NCBI GenBank assembly: GCA_019090615.1
Contig: JAHRVQ010000004.1
Span: 1-50,010, forward strand
Direction: 5' to 3'
Length of the DNA stretch: 50,010 nt
DNA from: Pseudomonadales bacterium
Lineage (GTDB): Bacteria > Pseudomonadota > Gammaproteobacteria > Pseudomonadales > Azotimanducaceae
A program made the translations under genes and the position numbers. The notes below the pieces were generated by a model. It was not told the DNA's origin and did not search any database. It was given only the letters and a program-made list of their open reading frames with translations. The first letter of the stretch is position 1. Each line of letters opens with the position of its first letter. Positions 26,984 through 35,465 of the stretch are shown in pieces.

Positions 26984-28144
26984 ATGTTAAATGAACAAAT
27001 CGGCAATCAAGGATCTTCATTAGTGCATTCACCAGTAGATTCATCCGTACATTCATCCGTGCAGGGGGCAAGAACTTATCGCGTTGCGACACTTGGGGTT
27101 GGTCTTATTGTCCATCTCATGGTTTGCTGGGTGGTTTTGTCAATTGGGTATCTGGACATTTCACCGATGCAATTCCTGGCCCTGGTGGTTGTCGCAGTGG
27201 GCGGGTTTTTGGCCTTCGGTATCGCTGTTTTAATGGAGTGGAATCTAAGATTCAAAGATCCCGATATGAATCTTTCGCAGATGATATGGGCCATGAGTAT
27301 CGTGACCTTAACTTCTTTTTTTGCTGAGCAGTTGAAACCTGCGGTAATACTGTCTGGCCTGGCAATGATTGTGGTGGGTGCAAATCGTCTCAGTAAAAGG
27401 CAGTTGCTGCTATTTGCAATCTACAGCTTTGGTATCTATCTAATTTCAATTTTCTACCGAGATCAGTATTTTTCTGTTTCGTGGGTGAGCGAAATTGTGA
27501 TTATGCTTGCCTTTGGTCTAGTGCTGTTTTTTGGTCCAATCTTGCATCGGTTTGAGACTGAAATGATGCAAAATGTACTGCTGAGCAAAAATGCAGAGCT
27601 GACACGAGCACTGAAAACGATCCGTGAACTGGCGGTCAAAGATGAGCTAACAGGTCTGTTCAATAGGCGCTATTTGATAGACGTGCTTTCGCAACAAAAG
27701 GCCATGGCCGAACGTCGCAAAGATTATCAATTTACTCTGTGCTTTGTTGATTTGGATCATTTTAAGCGGGTCAATGATAAGTTTGGCCATAGCACTGGAG
27801 ATAATGTGCTGATTAGTTTTGCGAAAATACTTCGCTCAGAGCTGCGCGAAACAGATTGTGGGGCGAGAATTGGCGGTGAAGAATTTATTTTGATGTTAGG
27901 CGGAACTGATCAAATGAATGCCTTAATAGTGTCGGAGCGAATTGCCGGAAAGCTTGCCAGGTTGCAGATTAGTAACAACGAGGCAGACTATCGAATTACT
28001 ACGTCTATTGGAATTGCCGGTTTCCGCCAAGGTGAAGACGTTAGTGTGCTTATGGATCGTGCCGATAAGGCGCTCTATAGCGCCAAACGTACCGGCAGGA
28101 ATAAGGTGGTTTTTGCGGACGCGGATGAAGACGTTTCTGCATAA
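26984..28144 (+). CDS. Membrane diguanylate cyclase (GGDEF)
   Basis: A 386-residue protein that should make cyclic di-GMP from GTP. Five or six membrane helices span about residues 35-185, followed by a short linker and a GGDEF domain beginning DELTGLFNRRYL. The active site is GGEEF at 297-301, a functional variant, and a product-inhibition I-site R288-E-T-D291 lies five residues ahead, so it is likely an active, feedback-regulated cyclase. The N-terminal 29 residues before the first helix are a repeat-derived segment (VHSPVDSSVHSSVQG). The 270-bp upstream gap has no gene. Confidence 0.93.
   Translation: MLNEQIGNQGSSLVHSPVDSSVHSSVQGARTYRVATLGVGLIVHLMVCWVVLSIGYLDISPMQFLALVVVAVGGFLAFGIAVLMEWNLRFKDPDMNLSQMIWAMSIVTLTSFFAEQLKPAVILSGLAMIVVGANRLSKRQLLLFAIYSFGIYLISIFYRDQYFSVSWVSEIVIMLAFGLVLFFGPILHRFETEMMQNVLLSKNAELTRALKTIRELAVKDELTGLFNRRYLIDVLSQQKAMAERRKDYQFTLCFVDLDHFKRVNDKFGHSTGDNVLISFAKILRSELRETDCGARIGGEEFILMLGGTDQMNALIVSERIAGKLARLQISNNEADYRITTSIGIAGFRQGEDVSVLMDRADKALYSAKRTGRNKVVFADADEDVSA
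27017..27064 (+). repeat. 12-bp in-frame tandem repeat at the cyclase N-terminus
   Basis: Four degenerate units (TCATTAGTGCAT, TCACCAGTAGAT, TCATCCGTACAT, TCATCCGTGCAG) at 27017-27064 encode a repeating H/D-S-S/P-V motif in the cytoplasmic N-terminus. Confidence 0.85.
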
Positions 28145-28236
28145 GGTTCTGCATAAATAGTAGTCTCGACAGGCATGCGTCTGGCTCAAAACCTTGCGCT
28201 GTCTAGCGAGTCTGGTGCCTGCTGGGATTGGATAGT

Positions 28237-28270
28237 AAAACATCGCCTGTTGAATGGCGGCGATGTGTTT
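28237..28270. terminator. Probable bidirectional terminator between the cyclase and argD
   Basis: CATCGCC (28241-28247) pairs with GGCGATG (28259-28265) around an 11-nt loop. AAAA lies to the left and TGTTTT to the right, between two convergent genes. Confidence 0.65.
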
Positions 28271-28306
28271 TAGTTGTAGATATTTTAGTTGCAGATATTT
28301 TAGTTA
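28268..28306 (-). repeat. 15-bp tandem repeat 3' of argD
   Basis: TTTTAGTTGTAGATA (28268-28282) and TTTTAGTTGCAGATA (28283-28297) are followed by a partial third unit TTTTAGTTA. They lie between the terminator hairpin and the argD stop. Confidence 0.88.
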
Positions 28307-28330
28307 TAAAAGAAAGGGCCGTGGTGTTAT

Positions 28331-29497
28331 TTATTGCTGCGCTAATAGGTCACAGATAGTGTCAACAATCTGGTCTGCTTCAGCATCGGATATAGTCAGG
28401 GGCGGTAAAAGCCTGATGACATTATCCACTGCAACATTGATTAAAAGTCCTTTGGCCATGGCCCTGGCGACCAGGTCAGTGCAGGGTGCGTCAAGCTCGA
28501 TGCCTATCATCAGGCCCTTGCCGCGAATATTTTTAACATGATTATGTCCGCTCAAACGTTGCTCGAAAGCTTTCAGCATACGCTCTCCCACTACGGCAGC
28601 ACGATCAGCAATGTTATGTTTTTCGATGTATTTGACCACTGTGGTGGCGACTGCACAGGCTAGCGGGTTGCCACCAAAGGTGGATCCATGATTGCCCGGG
28701 ACAAATACTTCAGCTGCCTTGCCGCGAGCCAGACACACGCCGATGGGTACGCCGTTAGCTAGTCCTTTCGCTGTGGTCAGCAGATCAGGTGTTATACCAC
28801 TTTGTTGATAGTTGAAATAGGAACCTGTGCGACCATTGCCTGTCTGGACTTCATCGAGGAACAGGAACCAGTCATTTTCATCACAAATTTTTCTTATTTG
28901 TGGCAAGTAGTCAGCTTCAGGGATTTGTATTCCGCCTTCGCCCTGAATGGGTTCAATCATAATTGCGACAATATTGTTGTTGTTTTTAGCGATAGTTTTA
29001 ATGGCTTCTATATTGTCAAACGGTGCCCGCACAAAACCGTTTAACAGTGGTTCAAAACCTGCCTGGACTTTGCGCGTGCCCGAGGCTGTGAGCGTTGCCA
29101 TGGTGCGGCCATGGAAGGCGGCGTCGGTTACGATTATGGTCGGATTACTGATACCTTTTTGCTGGCCGTAAAGGCGACTGATCTTGATCGCACATTCATT
29201 GGCTTCGGCGCCTGAATTAGCAAAAAAAGCATTATCCATACCCGATATTTTTGTTAACAAGGTAGCGAGTTCTGTTTGGGCTGGAATCTGGTATAAATTT
29301 GAAGTGTGTAGTAGTTGGTTTGCCTGTTGTTCGATGGTTTTGGTCACTTCAGGGTGGGCGTGCCCTAGCGAGATAACACCAATGCCGGCCAGGGCATCAA
29401 GATAACGTTTGCCATTCTGGTCGGTTAACCAGGCACCATCGCCTTTGACGAATGCAACATCTGCTCGACCATAGGTGTTCATGATTGGATTGGTCAT
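28331..29497 (-). CDS. argD: Acetylornithine aminotransferase ArgD
   Basis: A 388-residue class III PLP aminotransferase. It converts N-acetylglutamate semialdehyde to N-acetylornithine in arginine synthesis, and some members also serve lysine synthesis or arginine catabolism. PLP lysine K244 is in TTAKGLANGVPIG; D215 in LDEVQTGNGRTG contacts the pyridine ring; FFANSGAEANECAIK and GEGGI match ArgD. AGGAG lies 5 bp before the ATG. The usual neighbour argF is absent here; a divergent hydantoinase-B gene occupies the position instead. A GABA or ornithine aminotransferase role is less likely from the sequence. Confidence 0.92.
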   Translation of the reverse strand: MTNPIMNTYGRADVAFVKGDGAWLTDQNGKRYLDALAGIGVISLGHAHPEVTKTIEQQANQLLHTSNLYQIPAQTELATLLTKISGMDNAFFANSGAEANECAIKISRLYGQQKGISNPTIIVTDAAFHGRTMATLTASGTRKVQAGFEPLLNGFVRAPFDNIEAIKTIAKNNNNIVAIMIEPIQGEGGIQIPEADYLPQIRKICDENDWFLFLDEVQTGNGRTGSYFNYQQSGITPDLLTTAKGLANGVPIGVCLARGKAAEVFVPGNHGSTFGGNPLACAVATTVVKYIEKHNIADRAAVVGERMLKAFEQRLSGHNHVKNIRGKGLMIGIELDAPCTDLVARAMAKGLLINVAVDNVIRLLPPLTISDAEADQIVDTICDLLAQQ

Positions 29498-29682
29498 ACG
29501 ATCTCCTGATTTGCTGGCTGCGATTTATTTCAGTGTTCTGTCGCGGTATGGCGAAAAGAATAGCCCACTGTAGTAAAAGAATAAATACAAAAAGGGGCGA
29601 TGATAAACCAGATTGGTTAAACTCGAAACCAGTAATTGGGTATATCTACTTAACGCCAGTGAGGCGAATTAGCAGGAGTTTT

Positions 29683-31350
29683 ATGACTGCCATTGAATTG
29701 GCTGTGTTTATCAGCCGAGTTGAGTCAATTTGTGCGGAAATGGGCGCGATTCTGCAGCGAGCGGCCTTTTCGCCGAATATTAAAGATCGGCTGGATTTTT
29801 CCTGTGCGTTATTTGATGCCGAAGGCGAACTATTTGCTCAGGCGGCGCATATTCCTGTGCATCTTGGCAGTATGGCCTTTGCCATGCGGGATATCGTTGG
29901 CCAGGTTGTTTGGCAACCGGGTGATATGCTGATCGTTAACGATCCTTTTCTCGGCGGTACACATTTGCCAGATGTGACCTTAATTGCGCCGCTGTTCGTG
30001 CCACTTGTAGGACCAATAAGCGTACCATTAAGTGCGCCAGAAAAACCGCAATTAGGTATGCAGTCTGATGACACCGATCAGCAACTAGTGTGTTTCGTGG
30101 TAAATCGCGCCCATCATGCCAATATTGGCGCTGCGACACCTGGCTCAATGCCTTTGTCCAGTTCGATTGAGCAAGAAGGGTTGTTAATACCACCAACATT
30201 GATTGTTCGTAACGGGGAGCTTGAGACAGTGGTATTCGAGCAATTATTCGGTGCCCAAACTGGGCGCACTCTCGGCACCGATACGTCGGCAGATATTGCT
30301 GCGCAACTCAGTGCTAACAGGGTTGGCATAACTCGATTAACAGAACTGATAGCAGCATCAACGGTGGCACTTTTCCAGGCTGGTATTGAAGCGATCAATC
30401 GCTATGGTGAAACTATCGCAGCCTCAATATTGGCAAAAATTCCCGTCGGAAGCTATGCGTTTGAGGATGTAATGGATAATGATGGCTATCAGGCGCAGAA
30501 CATTCCTATGAAAGTTAGCATCACCGTTAGCAAATCTGTTGGTGATGGCCAGGAGGCGCAGAGAAATGAAGTGGCTGAGATGCAAGTGGATTTTTCTGGT
30601 TCCGCGATGCAGGTTAAAGGCAATATTAATTGCCCGCTATCAGTTGCCGCTGCGGGGGTGTTCTATGTGTTTCGCTGTTTATTGCCTGCTCGGACGCCAA
30701 ATTGTGCAGGTATCTTTAAAAGCATCAAAGTCATTGCGCCTGCAGGGTCTTTGCTTAACGCGCAAAGACCCGCGGCTACTGCTGCCGGCAACGTTGAAAC
30801 TTCAATGCGGGTGGTAGACCTTGTGTTGGGTGCTTTGGCTAAAGCAATACCCGCGCAGATCCCAGCGGCGAGTCAAGGCACAATGAATAATGTTGCCCTG
30901 GGCGCACGGGGTAATCAGGTATGGGATTATTATGAAACAGTCGGTGGTGGAATGGGGGCTAGTCGCATTAGTGAAGGTCTGTCAGGTGTTCAATGTCATA
31001 TGACCAATACACTAAATACGCCTATAGAAAGTCTTGAAAGCCATTTCCCTGTTCGAGTGATGAGCTATGGTTTGCGTCGTGGCTCTGGTGGTGAGGGTGA
31101 ATTTAAGGGTGGCGATGGCATTATAAGAGAGTTCGTATTTCTTGAGTCGGCTGAATTGACCTTGTTAACAGAGCGCCGTATCAATTCGCCCTGGGGGTTA
31201 GAGGGTGGCGCAGCCGGTCAACCAGGAAGAAATCTGCTAGATGGCAAGGAGTTACCAGCGAAATGTAATTTAAGCGTCAAAGCTGGGCAGGTGCTGAGGA
31301 TAGAGACGCCGGGTGGCGGTGGTTATGGCAGATGGCCAGAGAATCCATAA
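29683..31350 (+). CDS. Hydantoinase B / oxoprolinase B-type protein
   Basis: A 555-residue HyuB-family protein, the size of N-methylhydantoinase or 5-oxoprolinase B subunits. Diagnostic blocks are ILQRAAFSPNIKDRLDFSCA, FAQAAHIPVHLGSMAFAM, GDMLIVNDPFLGGTHLPDVT and the C-terminal GGGGYGRWPENP. ATG 29683 is the start because AGGAG sits 4 bp upstream and homology begins there; longer in-frame sequence to 29485 is not conserved. These enzymes normally need an ATP-using HyuA partner, but none is nearby. Substrate unknown, possibly a cyclic amide such as 5-oxoproline. Confidence 0.88.
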   Translation: MTAIELAVFISRVESICAEMGAILQRAAFSPNIKDRLDFSCALFDAEGELFAQAAHIPVHLGSMAFAMRDIVGQVVWQPGDMLIVNDPFLGGTHLPDVTLIAPLFVPLVGPISVPLSAPEKPQLGMQSDDTDQQLVCFVVNRAHHANIGAATPGSMPLSSSIEQEGLLIPPTLIVRNGELETVVFEQLFGAQTGRTLGTDTSADIAAQLSANRVGITRLTELIAASTVALFQAGIEAINRYGETIAASILAKIPVGSYAFEDVMDNDGYQAQNIPMKVSITVSKSVGDGQEAQRNEVAEMQVDFSGSAMQVKGNINCPLSVAAAGVFYVFRCLLPARTPNCAGIFKSIKVIAPAGSLLNAQRPAATAAGNVETSMRVVDLVLGALAKAIPAQIPAASQGTMNNVALGARGNQVWDYYETVGGGMGASRISEGLSGVQCHMTNTLNTPIESLESHFPVRVMSYGLRRGSGGEGEFKGGDGIIREFVFLESAELTLLTERRINSPWGLEGGAAGQPGRNLLDGKELPAKCNLSVKAGQVLRIETPGGGGYGRWPENP

Positions 31351-31450
31351 CCGTCCTTGCGTTATAGGGCGTATAATAAGTTATTTAATCCTGATCATTC
31401 GACAAAAAGGCGTTAGAATAACGTCCCTGAATTTTAGCGAGAAAAAGCCA

Positions 31451-31777
31451 ATGGATATCATGCAAACTATCAAAGAACAGGTAGAGGGTAATCCGATTCT
31501 TATTTATATGAAGGGATCACCCGATGCACCCCAATGTGGTTTTTCATCGCAGGCAACCCAGGCATTAATGGCCTGTGGGGAAAAATTCGCCTATATCGAT
31601 ATTCTGTCCAATCCGGAAATCCGAGCAAATTTACCGCAATATTCAGAATGGCCAACTTTCCCACAGTTATTTGTTGCCGGTGAGCTAGTGGGTGGCTGCG
31701 ACATTATTATGGAAATGCACCAAAGCGGTGAATTGTTGCCAATCATCAAGGCTGCTGCCCCAGCTGAACAGCCTTGA
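31451..31777 (+). CDS. grxD: Monothiol glutaredoxin GrxD
   Basis: A 108-residue Grx4-type monothiol glutaredoxin with the active site CGFS at 29-32 and the glutathione-binding WPTFPQLFVAGELVGGCDI. It carries glutathione-ligated 2Fe-2S clusters and helps iron-sulfur assembly and iron sensing, often with BolA. ATG 31451 is the right start; upstream in-frame sequence runs into hyuB. The stop codon falls inside the first copy of a tandem repeat. Confidence 0.96.
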   Translation: MDIMQTIKEQVEGNPILIYMKGSPDAPQCGFSSQATQALMACGEKFAYIDILSNPEIRANLPQYSEWPTFPQLFVAGELVGGCDIIMEMHQSGELLPIIKAAAPAEQP

Positions 31778-31819
31778 GCGCAAAACATAAACAGCCTTGA
31801 GCGGATAACAGCCTTGAGC
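31767..31819 (+). repeat. Direct repeats including the grxD stop codon
   Basis: AACAGCCTTGAGCG occurs at 31767-31780 (its TGA is the grxD stop) and at 31790-31803, and AACAGCCTTGAGC at 31807-31819. Spacing is 23 then 17 bp, so the copies have drifted in length. Confidence 0.88.
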
Positions 31820-32142
31820 AACTGAACAATAGCTCAGGGCTAAACACCGTAGCGTACATTTCGGGGACAAACTCTACGGTTAGCGTCAATTGTCTTCAAT
31901 CGGCCTTTTTATCTAACTGCCTTACTTAAGTTAACCTGCGTTCGATGTCCTTCTTCTTGCACGTTTATTTGTCTGGCCTATCTTTTGCCTATGTCTATTT
32001 TTGTGTATATGTCTACTTAATAGTCTGAATATTTGGTGGTCCCTCCTGCTGTTCCTGCGGTTTTTACTTTGCCAGAACTTTGCCTAAGGGCGCATGGACT
32101 ATTAATCGGTGCTAGTTGATGAAAGCTAAAACACATACTTAA
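31820..32142. other. Intergenic region between grxD repeats and Fur boxes
   Basis: About 320 bp with no supported gene on either strand. It is AT-rich with pyrimidine-rich stretches (31930-32060). It must carry the porin promoter near its right end. Confidence 0.5.
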
Positions 32143-32180
32143 TGAGAATGATTTGCATTAAATATAGGGAATGGTTATCA
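32143..32180 (+). promoter_or_regulatory. Two predicted Fur boxes upstream of the porin
   Basis: TGAGAATGATTTGCA (32143-32157) matches the 7-1-7 Fur consensus TGATAATNATTATCA at 11 of 14 defined positions by my count. AGGGAATGGTTATCA (32166-32180) matches at 10 of 14. They lie 31-69 bp before the porin ATG, a typical position for iron-dependent repression. This is prediction from sequence only. Confidence 0.65.
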
Positions 32181-32211
32181 TCCGTGCTCTATTGTGTATT
32201 TCAGGTTAATT

Positions 32212-33492
32212 ATGACTATATCTAAACGACTGGTAATGGGGATTACCTGTCTTATCGGTTCCCAAACAAGTGTTGCTGCAGCGCCTACAATGGAAGAAGT
32301 ATGGCAATTATTGCAAGCGCAGCAGGCTCAGATCGAGCAGCTTCAGGAGGCGTTAACAAGTAGTCAACGGCGGTTGGAAGATGCCCAGTCGCGCATTGCA
32401 TCGCAGAGTGCTAACCAGTCTGCACGCCTAACCGTGGCAGAAAATGCCATAGAAGCCACTGCAAACTCCATAGAAACTGTGGCCTATAATAACGAAGGCT
32501 CTGATACCCACATTGGCGGTTATGGCGAGCTTCATTATAATAATCTCGATAGTGGTGACGAGTTTGACCTGCATCGGTTTGTGTTATTTTTTAATCATAA
32601 ATTTAATGATCAATTTTCTCTTTATTCAGAATTAGAAGTTGAGCACAATATTGCCGGCGAAGGTCAAGTGGGTGAAGTTGAGGTAGAACAGGCATTTATC
32701 CGCTGGGATTATAATGCCAATCATCATGCTGATATGGGTGTTTTCCTAGTTCCAGTCGGTATTTTGAATGAAACCCATGAGCCGGATACCTTTTATGGGG
32801 TGGAGCGTAATTCAGTTGAAAAACAGATTGTTCCGGCCACCTGGTGGGAAGCTGGGGTGTCCTTCGCAGGCGAAATTGCACCAGGCTGGGGTTATGATTT
32901 AGCGGCCCATTCAGGACTTAATCTGGATACAGATAATGATAAAGGGTCTAAACGAAGCAGTATTCGGTCTGCACGACAAAAAACCGGTAAGGCCAATGGC
33001 GATAGTTTGGCTTATACCGCACGGTTGCGTTTTAACGGTATAGCGGGTTTGCAATGGAATGCCACTATTCAGTATCAGGCCGATCTTGCGCAAGGTGATG
33101 CTGATGCCGTGGGTATTGATGAGATAGATGCGATGCTGTTTGAAACTAATCTTAATTATCAAGTGGGTAGTTTTGGCCTGAGAGCGCTTTATGCCCGGTG
33201 GGATATAGATAACGAAATTGAAATCCTTAATGCCGGCGCTGATGAGCAGGAAGGCTGGTACCTGGAGCCATCCTATAAATTTGGTGACAGCTTTGGCTTG
33301 TTTGCACGATATAGCAGTTATGATTTGACTGCAGGTGACAGCGCTGCCAGTAATGAAAAGAAACAATTTGATATTGGTTTTAACTATTGGCCGCAGGAAA
33401 ACGTAGTGATCAAGGTTGATGTCCAGCGTCAGGATAACGATAACGGCGATGATAATGATGGCTTTAACGTAGGTGTTGGTTATAGCTTCTAA
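32212..33492 (+). CDS. Outer-membrane porin with coiled-coil N-terminus
   Basis: A 426-residue protein. It has a signal peptide (cleavage near VAAA), a coiled coil of about 60 residues (MEEVWQLLQAQQAQIEQLQ onward), then repeated amphipathic beta strands ending in aromatic GVGYSF, the outer-membrane insertion signal. It resembles OprO/OprP-like or Fur-regulated putative porins of the DcaP/OprP kind. ATG 32212 (AGG 6 bp upstream) is preferred to GTG 32194. The flavoprotein gene overlaps its end by 20 bp, so they form an operon. Cargo is unknown; iron-related regulation is inferred from the upstream Fur boxes. Confidence 0.85.
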   Translation: MTISKRLVMGITCLIGSQTSVAAAPTMEEVWQLLQAQQAQIEQLQEALTSSQRRLEDAQSRIASQSANQSARLTVAENAIEATANSIETVAYNNEGSDTHIGGYGELHYNNLDSGDEFDLHRFVLFFNHKFNDQFSLYSELEVEHNIAGEGQVGEVEVEQAFIRWDYNANHHADMGVFLVPVGILNETHEPDTFYGVERNSVEKQIVPATWWEAGVSFAGEIAPGWGYDLAAHSGLNLDTDNDKGSKRSSIRSARQKTGKANGDSLAYTARLRFNGIAGLQWNATIQYQADLAQGDADAVGIDEIDAMLFETNLNYQVGSFGLRALYARWDIDNEIEILNAGADEQEGWYLEPSYKFGDSFGLFARYSSYDLTAGDSAASNEKKQFDIGFNYWPQENVVIKVDVQRQDNDNGDDNDGFNVGVGYSF

Positions 33493-34060
33493 TTTTATAA
33501 TCCGCCGGATTAAAATCCTGCCACTATCGCGATTTGCGGTGGTGGCAAGTTTTTTTTGCTTATGTCAGTGGTCCTTACAGGCAACTGCAATGGTTTACCT
33601 GACGGCGAGCGACTTCCTGCAGCAAAACCTGGGTGAGCAGAGGCAACTTAAAACCTTATGGCTTAAGGATTATCACCAGCAGGCAGCGCAGCAGATTTTT
33701 GGTCATAGGTATCGTGGCCTGAGAATTAGATATTGGCAGCAGGCAGGCACAACTGCCTGGATACTGGATGAAATTGGCAAAGATCTGCCCATTACCATCG
33801 GTATCGTCATCGACGATGATAAAATACGGCGGTTAAGTATCCTTGAGTTTCGCGAGTCTCGCGGTGGCGAGGTCCGTCATCCCTTTTTTACTCGCCAGTT
33901 TGATGATCTCTGGCTTAAGCCAGATTATCGGTTAAGCGGATCTATCGATGGTATTTCTGGCGCCACCTTGTCGGTAAGGGCGGTTTCAAAAGTAAGTCGT
34001 TTTGCACTCTTTTTACAGCACAGCCTTAAGCGTGATCTGGTGAAAGCTAGTGTCCCTTAA
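33473..34060 (+). CDS. Periplasmic FMN-binding (flavinylated) protein
   Basis: A 195-residue secreted protein: basic n-region (RRIKILPLSR), hydrophobic core, then an FMN-binding domain. The sequence DGISGATLS at residues 159-167 matches the ApbE flavin-transferase motif, in which the Thr (T165) receives FMN covalently. Such proteins move electrons outside the cytoplasm, as NqrC, RnfG and NosR domains do. The start is uncertain: GTG 33473 overlaps the porin end by 20 bp, and TTG 33476 is close. Following gene is a PepSY membrane protein. Partner ApbE is not in the window. Confidence 0.85.
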   Translation: MLVIASNFIIRRIKILPLSRFAVVASFFCLCQWSLQATAMVYLTASDFLQQNLGEQRQLKTLWLKDYHQQAAQQIFGHRYRGLRIRYWQQAGTTAWILDEIGKDLPITIGIVIDDDKIRRLSILEFRESRGGEVRHPFFTRQFDDLWLKPDYRLSGSIDGISGATLSVRAVSKVSRFALFLQHSLKRDLVKASVP

Positions 34061-34123
34061 CGTTGTTTATGCGCAAAAATTGTGCCGATGTATATGTCGC
34101 CTAAAACCCGTCTGAGTTGCTGA

Positions 34124-34151
34124 TTTTGGCGGCACGTTTTTGCTGCCAAAA
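34124..34151. other. Stem-loop between flavoprotein and PepSY genes
   Basis: TTTTGGCGGCA (34124-34134) pairs with TGCTGCCAAAA (34141-34151), an 11-bp stem with one G-T wobble and a 6-nt loop. No T run follows, so termination is uncertain; it could be an attenuator or an RNA-processing site separating expression of the two genes. Confidence 0.6.
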
Positions 34152-34220
34152 ATACCTATATTCAGTTAATCAGGGTTTATCTACCTTCTGCGGCCACAAG
34201 CCGATAAAATCGAGTCAAAA

Positions 34221-34243
34221 TGATGCCGATTATGATTCGGCAT
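34221..34243. promoter_or_regulatory. Palindrome overlapping a possible weak Fur box
   Basis: ATGCCGA (34223-34229) and TCGGCAT (34237-34243) form a 7-bp palindrome with a 7-bp spacer, 38 bp before the PepSY ATG. The overlapping TGATGCCGATTATGA (34221-34235) matches the Fur 7-1-7 consensus at about 10 of 14 positions. It is either a separate operator or a second iron-responsive site. Confidence 0.4.
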
Positions 34244-34280
34244 ATCAGTCCATGTCTTTAGAATCTGTTAATTAAGTCTC

Positions 34281-34982
34281 ATGTTGAAAGAATCCAGCCA
34301 AAAATTACTGCGCAAAATACATAAAAAAATCGGAGTATTTTTCTCCCTGTTTTTAATACTACTAGCTGTTACCGGTATCCTGCTTAATCATACAGAGACT
34401 CTGCAATTGAATAAGCATACTGTGCCTGCAGCGGTTGCGGCGCGCTATTATGATAGCGGTGAAGCGGTATTTGGCTATCAACTACTGGGTCAGTATTATT
34501 ACACTCTGAGCGGGTTCTTATATCAGGATCAATTAACGCTGGGGCCCTGTGAACAACTTCAGGGGGTTGCGTCGTCGGCTGGGGGATTGCAGGCCTTATG
34601 TGCAGGCGAGTTGCTGATTTTTACAGATCAACAACAACTGGTGGAGCGATTAGGTAGTGTGCATGGATTACCAGCCAATATTAGCCGATTGGGGGTATAT
34701 AATGGCGGGTTGTTACTTGAGAGTAATCTGGGTGTTGTTGGCTTAAACCTGGAGAGTTTAGAAATCGCCTCTGTGGATTTGCCCGAAGCCAATTGGCCAG
34801 TGCTGGTCAAGGTGCCAACGGTGGCGATGCTTGATAACAGCATTCAATGGCAGCAGTTTATTCTGGACTTACATAGTGGTGCTTATCTGGGCGAAATGGG
34901 TAAGCTGTTGGTAGATATTGTTGGTGTATTTGTTATCGGCATAATAATTTCTGGCTTGGTAATGTGGCGAAATCCACGATAA
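34281..34982 (+). CDS. PepSY-associated membrane protein
   Basis: A 233-residue protein with membrane helices at about 17-36 and 206-228 around a large periplasmic loop. HKKIGVFFSLFLILLAVTGILLNH and the C-terminal LDLHSGAYLGEMGKLLVDIVG are hallmarks of the PepSY_TM family, which includes ferric-siderophore and periplasmic flavin-linked reductases. Conserved-looking H14 and H37 flank the first helix. With the FMN-binding protein and Fur-box porin upstream it plausibly passes electrons from the membrane quinone pool to periplasmic iron; that function is inferred. Confidence 0.82.
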   Translation: MLKESSQKLLRKIHKKIGVFFSLFLILLAVTGILLNHTETLQLNKHTVPAAVAARYYDSGEAVFGYQLLGQYYYTLSGFLYQDQLTLGPCEQLQGVASSAGGLQALCAGELLIFTDQQQLVERLGSVHGLPANISRLGVYNGGLLLESNLGVVGLNLESLEIASVDLPEANWPVLVKVPTVAMLDNSIQWQQFILDLHSGAYLGEMGKLLVDIVGVFVIGIIISGLVMWRNPR

Positions 34983-35045
34983 AGTTTATACTGTTCGCCC
35001 ATTTCACATTAACCTGAAATCATTAGACTGAAAAGGACACTACTC

Positions 35046-35465
35046 ATGGGTTTGAAAGATAGCAAAACCGAACAAAATTTAAAGGATGCTTTTGCTGGCG
35101 AGTCTCAGGCGAATCGTCGGTATCTGTATTTTGCAGCAAAAGCAGATGTCGAGGGTTATAACGACGTTTCAACTGTATTTCGTTCTACTGCTGAAGGTGA
35201 AACGGGTCATGCGCACGGGCATCTGGAATATCTTGAAGAAACAGGTGATCCAGCTACTGGTTTGCCAATTGGCGCGACCGCTGATAACTTGAAAGCGGCT
35301 GTTGCAGGCGAAACTCATGAATACACGGATATGTATCCTGGTATGGCCAAGACTGCACGAGAAGAAGGCTTTGATGAGATTGCTGACTGGATGGAAACGC
35401 TGGCTAAGGCCGAGCGCTCTCATGCTAACCGATTCCAGAAAGCTTTAGATTCTTTGGATAGCTAG
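35046..35465 (+). CDS. Rubrerythrin-family diiron protein lacking rubredoxin domain
   Basis: A 139-residue ferritin-like four-helix protein with likely diiron ligands E19, E52, H55, E89, E123 and H126 in the motifs [36 protein letters not shown] and [10 protein letters not shown]. Rubrerythrins reduce hydrogen peroxide or handle iron. The usual C-terminal rubredoxin domain is absent, so it needs an external electron donor or works otherwise. It lies 63 bp after the PepSY gene on the same strand, linking it to the iron-related set. Confidence 0.92.
   Translation: MGLKDSKTEQNLKDAFAGESQANRRYLYFAAKADVEGYNDVSTVFRSTAEGETGHAHGHLEYLEETGDPATGLPIGATADNLKAAVAGETHEYTDMYPGMAKTAREEGFDEIADWMETLAKAERSHANRFQKALDSLDS

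Noticed and set aside
29485-29682. 66-residue N-terminal extension of the hydantoinase-B protein
   Set aside because: Composition is unlike the protein, it overlaps the argD start region, and AGGAG precedes the internal ATG at 29683 where homology begins.
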